Assembly: GCA_964529555.1 (NCBI GenBank)
Contig: CAZGWV010000055.1
Span: 1 to 22,354, forward strand
DNA length: 22,354 nucleotides
DNA from: UBA7672 sp964529555
GTDB taxonomy: Bacteria > Pseudomonadota > Alphaproteobacteria > Caulobacterales > Hyphomonadaceae
Direction: 5' to 3'
Below are positions 1 to 6,515 of the stretch, in pieces. Each line of letters starts with the position of its first letter. Positions within the stretch are counted from its first letter, which is position 1. The position numbers and the translations under genes are program-made. The notes under the pieces are model-generated. The model ran no database searches. It was not told the origin of the DNA and worked only from the letters and a program-made list of their open reading frames with translations.

Positions 1-48
1 TCCACGGGCCGCCGACACCACGGCGGTTGAGGAAGAAGTAATTGGCGC

Positions 49-105
49 CGGTGAGCGCGCCCTCGTGCTTCGAGACGATCGCTTCGCCATCCCTCAGCAT
101 GAGGG
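49..105 (+). repeat. palindromic intergenic repeat, copy A
   Basis: An imperfect palindrome of the type CCTCGTnCTTCGAGACG ... CCCTCAGnATGAGGG. Its left part, CGGTGAGCGCG plus CCTCGTGCTTCGAGACG, recurs with two or three mismatches in inverted orientation at about 161-193. Repeats of this form, with CCTCGT/CTTCGAGACG on one side and CCCTCAGGATGAGGG on the other, are common between genes in alphaproteobacteria; that is general knowledge, not a search result. It sits beyond the 3' end of the M3 peptidase gene and could fold in RNA from either strand. Confidence 0.7.
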
Positions 106-136
106 CTATCCCACAGCCCGACCGTCGAAAGGCCTC

Positions 137-193
137 GTCCTGAGGGATTGGCGCGAAGCGCCAATCGTCTCGAAGGACGAGGCCGCGCTCACC
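137..193 (-). repeat. palindromic intergenic repeat, copy B (inverted)
   Basis: Second copy of the same family in opposite orientation. The core CCTCGTCCTGAGGGATTGGCGC-GAA-GCGCCAATC...GGACGAGG forms a long hairpin: the inner nine-base arms pair perfectly around GAA, and the outer CCTCGTCC/GGACGAGG arms also pair. It ends only a few bases from the peptidase stop codon, so it may act as that gene's 3' hairpin. No T-run follows, so calling it a rho-independent terminator would be inference. Confidence 0.72.
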
Positions 194-197
194 GATA

Positions 198-2387
198 CTA
201 CTGCGCCCCGCCCGCAGCTTTCTCGGGAACCGGGAAGCCGCGGTCGCGCAGCAGGGCGTCGGGCGTCGCGTCGCGGCCGCGGAAGGCGCGATAGGCCTCG
301 CCCGGATCGGTCGCGTTGCGCACCGTGAACAGGTTCGCGACCATGCTGGCCGCAAGCTGTTTGTCATAGAGCCCGCCGGGCGCCTCGCGGAATGCTTCGG
401 CTGCATCCGCCGTCAGAACTTCGGCCCACAGATAGCCATAGTATCCGGCGGCGTAGCCTTCGCCGGAGAAGACGTGGCCGAACTGCGTCGAGCGGTGGCG
501 CATCGGAATTTCCGTCGGCATGCCGAGCTTGGCCAACTCTTCCTTCTCGAATGCGCGCGGATCGAGATTGGCCGGATCGACCGTGTGATAGCGCATGTCC
601 ATGATCGCCGAGCCCAGGAACTCGACCGTATCGAAGCCCTGGTTGAACGTCGCCGCCTTCTCGATCTTCTCGATCAGCGCCTTCGGCATAGGCTCGCCCG
701 TCTGGTAGTGGCGGAAATACCTGTCCACCACCTGGTCGCTCAGCAGCCAGCGCTCGAGCAGCTGCGAGTGGAATTCGGTGTAGTCGCGCACCCCGCCATT
801 GAGCCCCGGATATTCGACCGTCGACGACAGGCTGTGCAGCGCGTGTCCGAACTCGTGGAAGAACGTCTCGGCGTCGTCATGGCTGATCAGCAGCGGCTCG
901 CCCGGCGCCGGCTTCACGAAGTTGGAGTTGTTCGACGACAGCGTCGTCTCCTGTCCGTCGAACGTCGAGTGCGAGCGATAGCTCGACGCCCACGCACCCG
1001 AGCGCTTGCCCTGCCGCGAATAGGGATCGAGATACCAGTAGCCAACATGCTTGCCCGAAGCCTTGTCGGTCACTTCCCACACGCCGACATCGGGATGGAA
1101 GACCGGGATCGCGCCGGCGGCGACCGGAGCGAAGTTGAAGCCGAACAGCTCGCCCGCGACGTAGAACATCGCCTCGCGCAGCTTGTCGAGCTGGAGGTAG
1201 GGCTTCACCTCTTCGCTATCGAGCGCGTATTTCGCCTTGCGGACTTTCTCCGCATAGAAGCGGTAGTCCCACGGCGCGATGGTGATCTTCGCGCCTTCGG
1301 ATGCGGCCAGCGCCTGCATGTCGGCGACTTCTTCCTTCGCGCGCGCCACGGCGGGCGCCCACACGGCTTCCATCAGCGCGGTCGCGGCGGCAGGGTCGGG
1401 CGCCATGTTGTCCTGCAGCTGCCAGTCGGCATAGGTCGCAAAGCCCAGCAATTGCACGCGCTCATGCCGCAGCTTCAGGATCTGCGCGATCAGCGCGTTG
1501 TTGTCGTGTGCGTCCCCATTGTCGCCGCGCGAATAATAGTTGCGCCACACTTTCTCACGCAGGCCGCGCTCGGTGGAGTAGGTGAGGAACGGGTCCATCG
1601 ACGAGCGCGTGTTGGTCACGGCGTATTCGCCCGGCCTGCCCAGTCCTTCGGCGGTCGCCTTGGCGGAGGCGATATAGCTCGCCGGCAATCCGCCAAGCTG
1701 GTTCGGTTTGAGATAAGTGATCCAGCCTTCCTCGTCAGCCAGCAGGTTGTTCGAGAATTTGGTGTGAAGCTCGGCCAGCTCCTTGTTGATCGCGGCATAG
1801 CGCTCGCGCTTCTCGCCCGTCAGTTCGGCGCCATTGAGCTGGAAGCGGTCATAGATCAGGGTCAGCAGGCGCGCCTGATGCGGCGTCAGCTTGAGATTGG
1901 CCTGATCGTCGTGCAGCGTCTTGATGCGCGTGAACAGTTTTTCGTTCTGTGTGATCTTCGACTGGTAGTCCGCCAGGATCGGCGACAGCTCGCCCTGCAC
2001 CGTGCGGAACTCCGGCGTCGACAGGTTCGCGCCCCAGATGCTGAAATAGGTCATGGCGCGGCCAAGCGCGTCGCCCGAACGCTCCATCGCCTCGATCGTG
2101 TTGGCGAAGGAGGGTTTTGCCGGATTGTTCGCGATGGCGTCGATCTCGGCGAGGTGCGCCGCGATGCCGGCCTCGACTGCGGGTTTCAGCTGCGCGAGGT
2201 CCATCTTGTCGAACGCCGGCTGGCCGCCGTTCGGCCCGGTCCATTCCGCCAGCAGCGGGTTGGACGTCAGTTGCGCGCTTGTCGCTTCATCGAACACGGC
2301 CGCCGGAACACTCGTCAGGTCCTCCGCAGGCCCGCAGGCGGCCAGCAGTGCAACGGCGCTGAGCGAGGAAAGCAGGAAACGGCGCAT
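198..2387 (-). CDS. dcp: M3 family metallopeptidase, peptidyl-dipeptidase Dcp-like lipoprotein
   Basis: Zinc endopeptidase of the thimet oligopeptidase/oligopeptidase A/Dcp family (M3), which cleaves short peptides. The 729-aa product starts with a lipoprotein signal (hydrophobic stretch then LLAAC, Cys18), so the mature enzyme is probably membrane-anchored in the periplasm and helps degrade peptides there. The zinc motif HEFGHALH begins at His511, and the third ligand is the Glu of DYTEFHSQ at about 538. The family's NQGFDTVEFLGSA and C-terminal HVFSGEGYAAGYYGYLW blocks, which carry substrate-binding and transition-state His/Tyr residues, are present. GGAGG lies about six bases before the ATG. 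Length fits Dcp (about 680-730 aa). OpdA-type activity cannot be excluded from sequence, so the symbol is a family-level call. Confidence 0.93.
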   Translation of the reverse strand: MRRFLLSSLSAVALLAACGPAEDLTSVPAAVFDEATSAQLTSNPLLAEWTGPNGGQPAFDKMDLAQLKPAVEAGIAAHLAEIDAIANNPAKPSFANTIEAMERSGDALGRAMTYFSIWGANLSTPEFRTVQGELSPILADYQSKITQNEKLFTRIKTLHDDQANLKLTPHQARLLTLIYDRFQLNGAELTGEKRERYAAINKELAELHTKFSNNLLADEEGWITYLKPNQLGGLPASYIASAKATAEGLGRPGEYAVTNTRSSMDPFLTYSTERGLREKVWRNYYSRGDNGDAHDNNALIAQILKLRHERVQLLGFATYADWQLQDNMAPDPAAATALMEAVWAPAVARAKEEVADMQALAASEGAKITIAPWDYRFYAEKVRKAKYALDSEEVKPYLQLDKLREAMFYVAGELFGFNFAPVAAGAIPVFHPDVGVWEVTDKASGKHVGYWYLDPYSRQGKRSGAWASSYRSHSTFDGQETTLSSNNSNFVKPAPGEPLLISHDDAETFFHEFGHALHSLSSTVEYPGLNGGVRDYTEFHSQLLERWLLSDQVVDRYFRHYQTGEPMPKALIEKIEKAATFNQGFDTVEFLGSAIMDMRYHTVDPANLDPRAFEKEELAKLGMPTEIPMRHRSTQFGHVFSGEGYAAGYYGYLWAEVLTADAAEAFREAPGGLYDKQLAASMVANLFTVRNATDPGEAYRAFRGRDATPDALLRDRGFPVPEKAAGGAQ

Positions 2388-2448
2388 GAGGACCTCCGGG
2401 GCTGGAGGGCGGACCTTAGCGATGATCGATAAGCTGGCTAGAGCATTT

Positions 2449-2474
2449 CACCCGATTTAGGCGGGTATCGGGTG
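2449..2474. repeat. short inverted repeat between dcp and the exported unknown gene
   Basis: CACCCGAT and ATCGGGTG form a perfect 8-bp inverted repeat around a 10-nt loop, about 20 nt past the stop of the 2494-3141 gene. There is no T-run on either side. It may be a weak terminator, a processing hairpin, or an operator in front of dcp. Confidence 0.45.
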
Positions 2475-2493
2475 CGGCCGTTGCATCAAGGCG

Positions 2494-3141
2494 CTAATCC
2501 CCGATCGAGCGCTGCCGGTCGTAAACCGGGCGCGCCAGTCGCTGGAGGTCGCGTTCGAGGCCGTCTGCCAGTTTCGCCAGCGTCTCGCGTTCCGGGTTCC
2601 GTCCGCCGTCGAACAGGTTGAGCGGATCGCGCGGCGGCGAGTCCGCGCTCGTGGTGGAGAGCGCCGGGCCGCCTTCCACGTCCAGCAGGTACGCCTCGCC
2701 CATCGCGCGGTCGTCCTTGTCGATTGCGCCCGCCATCGCGGCGAACATGCCGTTCCACCAGGAGCCATCGCTTGTGTGGCTGCGCTGCCCATCGTGTGTG
2801 GCGTAAAGGATGACATGGCCGAAGCCCCAGCGCGAAGCCGCCTGCCGCGCCACCAGTGCGCAATTCGGGCCGCCCTGAACCTGCGTCAGGTTCGCGCCCA
2901 TCATGTCGTTCGGCTGGACCGGCGACAGGCGCTCGATCAGGCCGCCGAGCCGCATCTGCATCTGCGACCAGTAAGCCTGCTCGTCATGCCGGATCTGCAC
3001 GAAGCCGGCGGGCCCCACGCGCATGTATGCGATGCGCAGCGGAAAACGCAGGCCGGGCGCGGCAAGCGCCGCCGGCGCGACGGCCGCCGTCGCCAGTGCC
3101 GCAAGCGCGCCCCTGCGCGTCAGATCCATGAAATTCGCCAT
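2494..3141 (-). CDS. exported protein of unknown function (Tat-like signal)
   Basis: About 215 aa. The start is set at the ATG of MANFMDLTRRG because longer starts run into the SOS box in front of ruvC; the ATG at 3129 (MDLTRRG) is an equally good choice, and neither has a strong ribosome binding site. The N terminus has a TRRGAL twin-arginine-like motif, an Ala-rich hydrophobic stretch and an AlaLeuAlaAla cleavage site, so the product should be periplasmic. The mature part has alternating strands and helices with a conserved-looking core (FGHVILYATHDGQ) and a charged C-terminal helix. I do not recognise the family. It lies upstream of dcp (106-nt gap) and divergent from ruvC. Confidence 0.75.
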   Translation of the reverse strand: MANFMDLTRRGALAALATAAVAPAALAAPGLRFPLRIAYMRVGPAGFVQIRHDEQAYWSQMQMRLGGLIERLSPVQPNDMMGANLTQVQGGPNCALVARQAASRWGFGHVILYATHDGQRSHTSDGSWWNGMFAAMAGAIDKDDRAMGEAYLLDVEGGPALSTTSADSPPRDPLNLFDGGRNPERETLAKLADGLERDLQRLARPVYDRQRSIGD

Positions 3142-3205
3142 GAGGGGCAGGCTGGTCGGCGTTGGTTTCCGGCTCATTAACTTCCGGCCCATCAAAAGCA
3201 GGCAT

Positions 3206-3220
3206 GTTCTCAATCTGTTC
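3206..3220 (+). promoter_or_regulatory. LexA (SOS) box upstream of ruvC
   Basis: GTTC-TCAATCT-GTTC is an exact match to GTTC-N7-GTTC, the direct-repeat LexA operator of alphaproteobacteria (established knowledge). It lies 30 nt before the ruvC ATG. A second exact match lies before ruvB, which makes chance unlikely. It also lies in the divergent region of the exported unknown gene and could influence it. Confidence 0.85.
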
Positions 3221-3250
3221 AATGTCTGCGATTCTGGCGGAATGGGTCAC

Positions 3251-3745
3251 ATGATTCGGATTCTCGGCGTCGATCCCGGCCTGCGCCACACGGGCTGGGG
3301 CGTCATCGATATGGACGGCCCGCGCCTGTCGTGGGTGGCTCATGGCGTGATCGATCCCGATCCCAAGGCCGATCTGGCCGACCGCCTCGGCATGTTGTGC
3401 GAAGGCCTGCGCGCCGTGATCCACGAGCATGACCCGATGGAGGCGGCGGTCGAGGAAACCTTCGTCAACATCAACCCGAAATCGACGCTGCTGCTCGGCC
3501 AGGCGCGCGGCGCGGCGCTCGCGACGCTCGCGGCGGCGCGGCTCAAGGTCCACGAATTCGCCACGCGGAAAGTAAAACTCTCGGTCGTCGGCACCGGCGG
3601 GGCGGACAAGACGCAGGTCGCCTTCATGGTGCGCCGTCTTCTGCCACGCGCGGGCGAAGTGTCGGCGGATGCAGCCGATGCGCTCGCCGTCGCAATCTGC
3701 GGCGCGCATCATCGTTCCACGCTCGCGATCAGGCGCCCCGCATGA
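3251..3745 (+). CDS. ruvC: Holliday junction endonuclease RuvC
   Basis: Dimeric endonuclease that resolves Holliday junctions made by recombinational repair, together with RuvAB. With the ATG at 3251 the protein is 164 aa, the family's usual size; an ATG nine bases earlier (MGH-) is possible but too close to the GGCGGA ribosome-binding-like sequence. The four acidic catalytic residues are visible: Asp8 in ILGVDPG, Glu68 in AVEETF, and Asp140 and Asp143 in SADAADALA. The family signature VNINPKSTLLLGQARGA is intact. The ruvC stop overlaps the ruvA start by four bases (ATGA), so the two are translationally coupled. An SOS box lies 30 nt upstream. Confidence 0.96.
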   Translation: MIRILGVDPGLRHTGWGVIDMDGPRLSWVAHGVIDPDPKADLADRLGMLCEGLRAVIHEHDPMEAAVEETFVNINPKSTLLLGQARGAALATLAAARLKVHEFATRKVKLSVVGTGGADKTQVAFMVRRLLPRAGEVSADAADALAVAICGAHHRSTLAIRRPA

Positions 3746-4359
3746 TCGGAAGACTCAGGGGCACAATCGCCGCCATCGGAGAGGGGCAGGCGCTCATCGA
3801 CGTGAACGGCGTCGGTTATCTCGTCCACGCCGGCTCGCGCACGCTGGGCAAGCTCGGCATCGGCGAACCTGCCGAACTGTTCGTCGAAACGCAGATGTCG
3901 GAAAGCGCCATCCGCCTGTTCGGCTTTGTCACGGGCGAGGATCGCGCCTGGTTCGCGCGGCTGCAGGATGCGCCCGGCGTCGGGGCCAAGGTTGCGCTCT
4001 CGATCCTCGATGCGCTCACCACCGCGCAACTGATGGATGCCATCGCCCTCAACGATACCGCCGCCATCAGCCGCGCCAACGGCGTCGGCAAGAAGCTGGC
4101 CGAACGCATCGTGACGGAGTTCAAGGGCAAGCCGCCGCCGATGGGTCTCTTCGCCCCCGGCCTCGCGCTCTCTGCGGCAACGCCCGCGCCCACGCTCTCC
4201 GGCGCCCGCTCAGCCGCCGTGTCTGCGCTGGTCAATCTCGGCTACACGCAGGCCGATGCGTCACGCGCCGTGGCGCAGGCCGCGCGCGATGTGGGCGAGG
4301 ACGCGAGCGAGTCCGTGCTGATCCGCGCGGCGCTGAAGGCGCTGGCGCCTACGGCGTAG
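3742..4359 (+). CDS. ruvA: Holliday junction branch migration protein RuvA
   Basis: Tetrameric junction-binding subunit that loads the RuvB motor onto Holliday junctions. The 205-aa product shows the standard order: an N-terminal OB-fold (MIGRLRGTI...GVGYLVH, residues 1-62), two helix-hairpin-helix DNA-binding motifs (APGVGAKVALSIL near 77-89 and ANGVGKKLAERIV near 112-124), a flexible Pro/Ala linker around 131-155, and a C-terminal three-helix RuvB-binding domain with SALVNLGYTQADA. It overlaps ruvC by four bases. Unlike the common ruvCAB order, the next genes are unrelated and ruvB starts about 2.2 kb downstream. Confidence 0.96.
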   Translation: MIGRLRGTIAAIGEGQALIDVNGVGYLVHAGSRTLGKLGIGEPAELFVETQMSESAIRLFGFVTGEDRAWFARLQDAPGVGAKVALSILDALTTAQLMDAIALNDTAAISRANGVGKKLAERIVTEFKGKPPPMGLFAPGLALSAATPAPTLSGARSAAVSALVNLGYTQADASRAVAQAARDVGEDASESVLIRAALKALAPTA

Positions 4360-4423
4360 CCGTCGGCGCAAGTCCTGACCGGCAACCGCAAGGCAGCCGC
4401 TCACGGCGGTAAGCGCTGAAACG

Positions 4424-4471
4424 GACCCCCACCTGTCCGCCCCCTAAGTACGGGGCGGACAGGTGGGGGTC
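4424..4471. terminator. perfect 20-bp hairpin between convergent ruvA and DUF445
   Basis: Arms 4424-4443 (GACCCCCACCTGTCCGCCCC) and 4452-4471 pair perfectly around an 8-nt loop. The hairpin lies between two convergent genes, where a bidirectional terminator would be useful. It has no T-run on either strand (TGTCTCGACA follows on the plus strand), so it could equally be a member of a dispersed palindromic repeat family. Confidence 0.6.
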
Positions 4472-4499
4472 TGTCTCGACACTTCATGTCGTTGCTGTT

Positions 4500-4525
4500 T
4501 CTCGCGCTGTTCGTAGCAAGCGAGA
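4500..4525. terminator. hairpin just past the DUF445 stop
   Basis: TCTCGC-GCT ... AGC-AA-GCGAGA forms a stem of 6+3 bp with a two-base bulge. It lies past the DUF445 stop in the contig left of the N gap. If the gap is spurious, it lies about 10 nt past the stop and may help end that transcript. No T-run is present. Confidence 0.35.
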
Positions 4526-4532
4526 CTCAGGC

Positions 4533-4587
4533 GCTAAAGTATCTCCGCCCCGACATGCAGCACGAGGCCCACGAGGCCGCCGATGAT
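4533..4587. repeat. 55-bp duplicate flanking the assembly gap (left copy)
   Basis: Identical over 55 bases to 4688-4742 on the other side of the N run. It encodes a second copy of the last codons of the DUF445 protein (VGAEIL then stop). Two contig ends that overlap but were not merged are the simplest explanation. Confidence 0.9.
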
Positions 4588-4687
4588 NNNNNNNNNNNNN
4601 NNNNNNNNNNNNNNNNNNNNNNNNNNNNNNNNNNNNNNNNNNNNNNNNNNNNNNNNNNNNNNNNNNNNNNNNNNNNNNNNNNNNNNN
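4588..4687. other. assembly gap, exactly 100 N
   Basis: A run of exactly 100 N is a default placeholder for a gap of unknown length. Because the same 55 bp flank it on both sides, the true gap length is probably zero or negative and the sequence is probably continuous through one copy. Confidence 0.97.
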
Positions 4688-4688
4688 G

Positions 4689-5963
4689 CTAAAGTATCTC
4701 CGCCCCGACATGCAGCACGAGGCCCACGAGGCCGCCGATGATCGTGCCGTTGAGGCGGATGTATTGCAGGTCGCGCCCCACATTCACTTCCAGCTTGTCG
4801 ACGATGGTCTGCGAATCCCATTTGCGGATGGTTTCTGAAACCAGCCTGGCGACATCCTCGCCGTGGCGCGCGGCAAGTTCGACCAGCAGCGCCTTGAGGC
4901 GCGCATTCAGCGCGGCGCGCACCTTGGGCTCGCGCATCAGGCCCTCGCCCAGATTGGTCAGCGCAGTCTGCAGCCAGTTGCGCAGCCGGCCATTGGGGCT
5001 GATGCAATCGCGTCGCAGCGCTTCCTTGAACGCGACCCAACCGGCCTCCATCGCATTGTTCACGCTCGAATGCGCCGCTGCATCCCTGATCCACGATCCC
5101 ACGCGCGCCTGCAGGTCCGGGTCGCGGCGCAGATTGTCGGCGAACTCGCCCACCATCTCGTTCAGCCGGTGGCGCAGCGGGTGATCGCGCTGGGTGGCGA
5201 TTTCGTAGAGCAGGTCGTTCACCGCATCGATGACGGTATCCGCAACCTTGCGGTCCGCGCTCACGAACCGCATCAGCCATCCCGAGCGGTTGCGCACACG
5301 GTCGCGGATCAGCTCCTGATTTTCTTCCAGCAGGCGATAGCCCTGCGTGAGCAGCGCATCGAGAATGGCCTGGTGGCGGCCCTGTTCCGCCAGCGCTTCG
5401 AGCACGGATCCGAACGCCGGCGCGACGCTCGCACCCTCGACGGCGGGCGCGGCCTGCTGGCGCAGGAAGTCCGCGACCGTTTCATCGTCCAGCGCATCGA
5501 GCAGGGCGGGGATGGCGGAGACGATGCCGCCGGCAAGCGCGGTCGACTGCGCCGGCTCGGCCAGCCACTTGCCCAAAGCTTCGGACAGGTCCTTGTCCTT
5601 CACCCGCTCGGCCACGAGGCTGGGCTTGAGAAAGTTGTCGGCGATGAAGCGGCCCACCGCATCGGCGATGCGATCCTGGTTCTTCGGGATGACGGCGGTG
5701 TGCGGGATCGGGATGCCGAGCGGATGGCGGAAGATGGCGGTGACGGCAAACCAGTCCGCCAGCCCGCCCACCATTGCGGCTTCCGCGAAGGCGCGCAGGA
5801 AGCGCCAGTGCATGTCCCAGTCCTGGCCCGGCGGCTCCCAGACATGGCTGAACACGAACAGCACCATGATCATAACCAGCAGGCCGTTCGCCAGCCGCCG
5901 CATGCGGATGAGACGCGCAAGGCCGCTGTCGTCGATCGACGAGACTTTGCTCATTCTGGTCAT
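4689..5963 (-). CDS. DUF445 (YjiN-like) inner-membrane protein
   Basis: A 424-aa protein of the DUF445 family. A hydrophobic segment near residues 26-42 (LANGLLVMIMVLFVFSHVW) is followed by the family signature AMVGGLADWFAVTAIFRHPLG...PHTAVIPKNQDRI (about 65-100), a long helical, probably periplasmic or cytoplasmic middle with repeated amphipathic helices, and a second hydrophobic segment at the C terminus (IIGGLVGLVLHVG). Function in this family is not established. An ATG nine bases later (MSKVSS) is an alternative start; neither has a clear ribosome binding site. The stop lies in the 55-bp duplicate next to the N gap, but this copy is complete. It is divergent from the SemiSWEET gene and convergent with ruvA. 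Confidence 0.9.
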   Translation of the reverse strand: MTRMSKVSSIDDSGLARLIRMRRLANGLLVMIMVLFVFSHVWEPPGQDWDMHWRFLRAFAEAAMVGGLADWFAVTAIFRHPLGIPIPHTAVIPKNQDRIADAVGRFIADNFLKPSLVAERVKDKDLSEALGKWLAEPAQSTALAGGIVSAIPALLDALDDETVADFLRQQAAPAVEGASVAPAFGSVLEALAEQGRHQAILDALLTQGYRLLEENQELIRDRVRNRSGWLMRFVSADRKVADTVIDAVNDLLYEIATQRDHPLRHRLNEMVGEFADNLRRDPDLQARVGSWIRDAAAHSSVNNAMEAGWVAFKEALRRDCISPNGRLRNWLQTALTNLGEGLMREPKVRAALNARLKALLVELAARHGEDVARLVSETIRKWDSQTIVDKLEVNVGRDLQYIRLNGTIIGGLVGLVLHVGAEIL

Positions 5964-6112
5964 CGAGCGGCGGTGGTTGAGCGGATCGGTGGACTCATGC
6001 GCAATGGTATAGCGCTGTCGGCATGGATGGGGCTATGCGGGATTAACGCATGGGCCGGGTTTTGGATCATCGGGGCTGAATGGTCCGGCGGCCTGCGCTG
6101 GAGGAGGACAGC

Positions 6113-6394
6113 GTGACGACGGAAGACCTGATCGGCGCCGCGGCGGCCATCCTGACAACATCGTCCTTCCTGCCGCAGGCCATCAAGGTCGTCCGCACGC
6201 GCGACACCGACGCGATCTCGCTCGCCATGTATGTCCTGTTCACCGCAGGGGTTTCGCTGTGGGGGATATACGGCGTGATGACGGGGCAATGGTCGATCAT
6301 CATCGCCAACGGCGTCACGGTCGTGCTGGCCGCAACGATCCTGGCGATGAAGGTGGCGGCGATTGCGGGCCGGGGGGCGGGGAGTAGGGAGTAG
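6113..6394 (+). CDS. SemiSWEET-like / PQ-loop family transporter
   Basis: A 93-aa protein with three hydrophobic helices, the size and layout of bacterial SemiSWEET (MtN3/saliva, PQ-loop) transporters, which dimerise and move small sugars down their gradient. Seen: TTSSFLPQAIKVVRTRDTDAISL, with the Pro-Gln motif and the following charged turn typical of the family, then a second helix (YVLFTAGVSLWGIYGVM) and a third (IIIANGVTVVLAATILAM). The GTG start is chosen because GGAGGAGG sits a few bases before it; the upstream ATG has no such site. The last codons (GAGSRE, stop) are read from a GGGAGTA tandem repeat, so the C terminus is unusual. The substrate cannot be told from sequence. Confidence 0.85.
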   Translation: MTTEDLIGAAAAILTTSSFLPQAIKVVRTRDTDAISLAMYVLFTAGVSLWGIYGVMTGQWSIIIANGVTVVLAATILAMKVAAIAGRGAGSRE

Positions 6395-6451
6395 GGAGTA
6401 GGGAGTGGCCGCCGCGAGCGCGCTACTCCCCATTCCCTATTCCCCACTCCC
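6380..6451. repeat. GGGAGTA tandem repeat with inverted partner
   Basis: Three full GGGAGTA units plus GGGAGT (6380-6406) are followed by an inverted, degenerate copy, ACTCCCCATTCCCTATTCCC (from 6425) and CACTCCC. Together they can form a long imperfect hairpin. It begins inside the SemiSWEET gene and provides its stop codon. Such GGGAGTA-type low-complexity repeats occur between genes in several alphaproteobacteria. Confidence 0.8.
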
Positions 6452-6467
6452 GTCTTAATCCTCCATT

Positions 6468-6482
6468 GTTCTTCAACTGTTC
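6468..6482 (+). promoter_or_regulatory. LexA (SOS) box upstream of ruvB
   Basis: GTTC-TTCAACT-GTTC matches GTTC-N7-GTTC exactly and ends 33 nt before the ruvB ATG. It is the same motif, at nearly the same distance, as in front of ruvC. This supports independent but coordinated SOS control of ruvB after its separation from ruvCA. Confidence 0.87.
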
Positions 6483-6515
6483 CATTCGCTCACGAACGGC
6501 GCCACAAGCAGGACC

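Noticed and set aside
3..41. Possible C terminus of a plus-strand gene (...RRLRKK then TAA), or on the minus strand a readable stretch (ALTGANYFFLNRRGVGGPW)
   Set aside because: Too short to judge. Both strands give plausible peptides at the window edge, and the minus reading would have to start inside a palindromic repeat. Sequence left of the window is needed.
65..328. 87-codon plus-strand frame over the left repeats
   Set aside because: It reads through both palindromic repeats and into the 3' end of the peptidase gene on the other strand, with no ribosome binding site.
474..2432. 652-codon open frame on the plus strand opposite the M3 peptidase
   Set aside because: Arg/His/Gln-rich composition typical of the complement of a high-GC gene, no ribosome binding site and no family signature; the minus strand carries a complete M3 peptidase.
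3142..3222. Longer start for the exported unknown protein (ATG at 3222)
   Set aside because: It would place about 27 residues in front of a proper signal peptide and begin beyond the ruvC SOS box, so the start at 3141 or 3129 is preferred.
4486..4692. Frames reading through the N run
   Set aside because: They exist only because N codons were translated as open; the gap is probably an artefact.
4863..6116. 417-codon plus-strand frame opposite DUF445
   Set aside because: Composition typical of a shadow frame; the minus strand carries the DUF445 signature.
6380..6406. GGGAGTA units as a CRISPR-like array
   Set aside because: The units are directly adjacent with no spacers and no cas genes are nearby; it is a simple tandem repeat.
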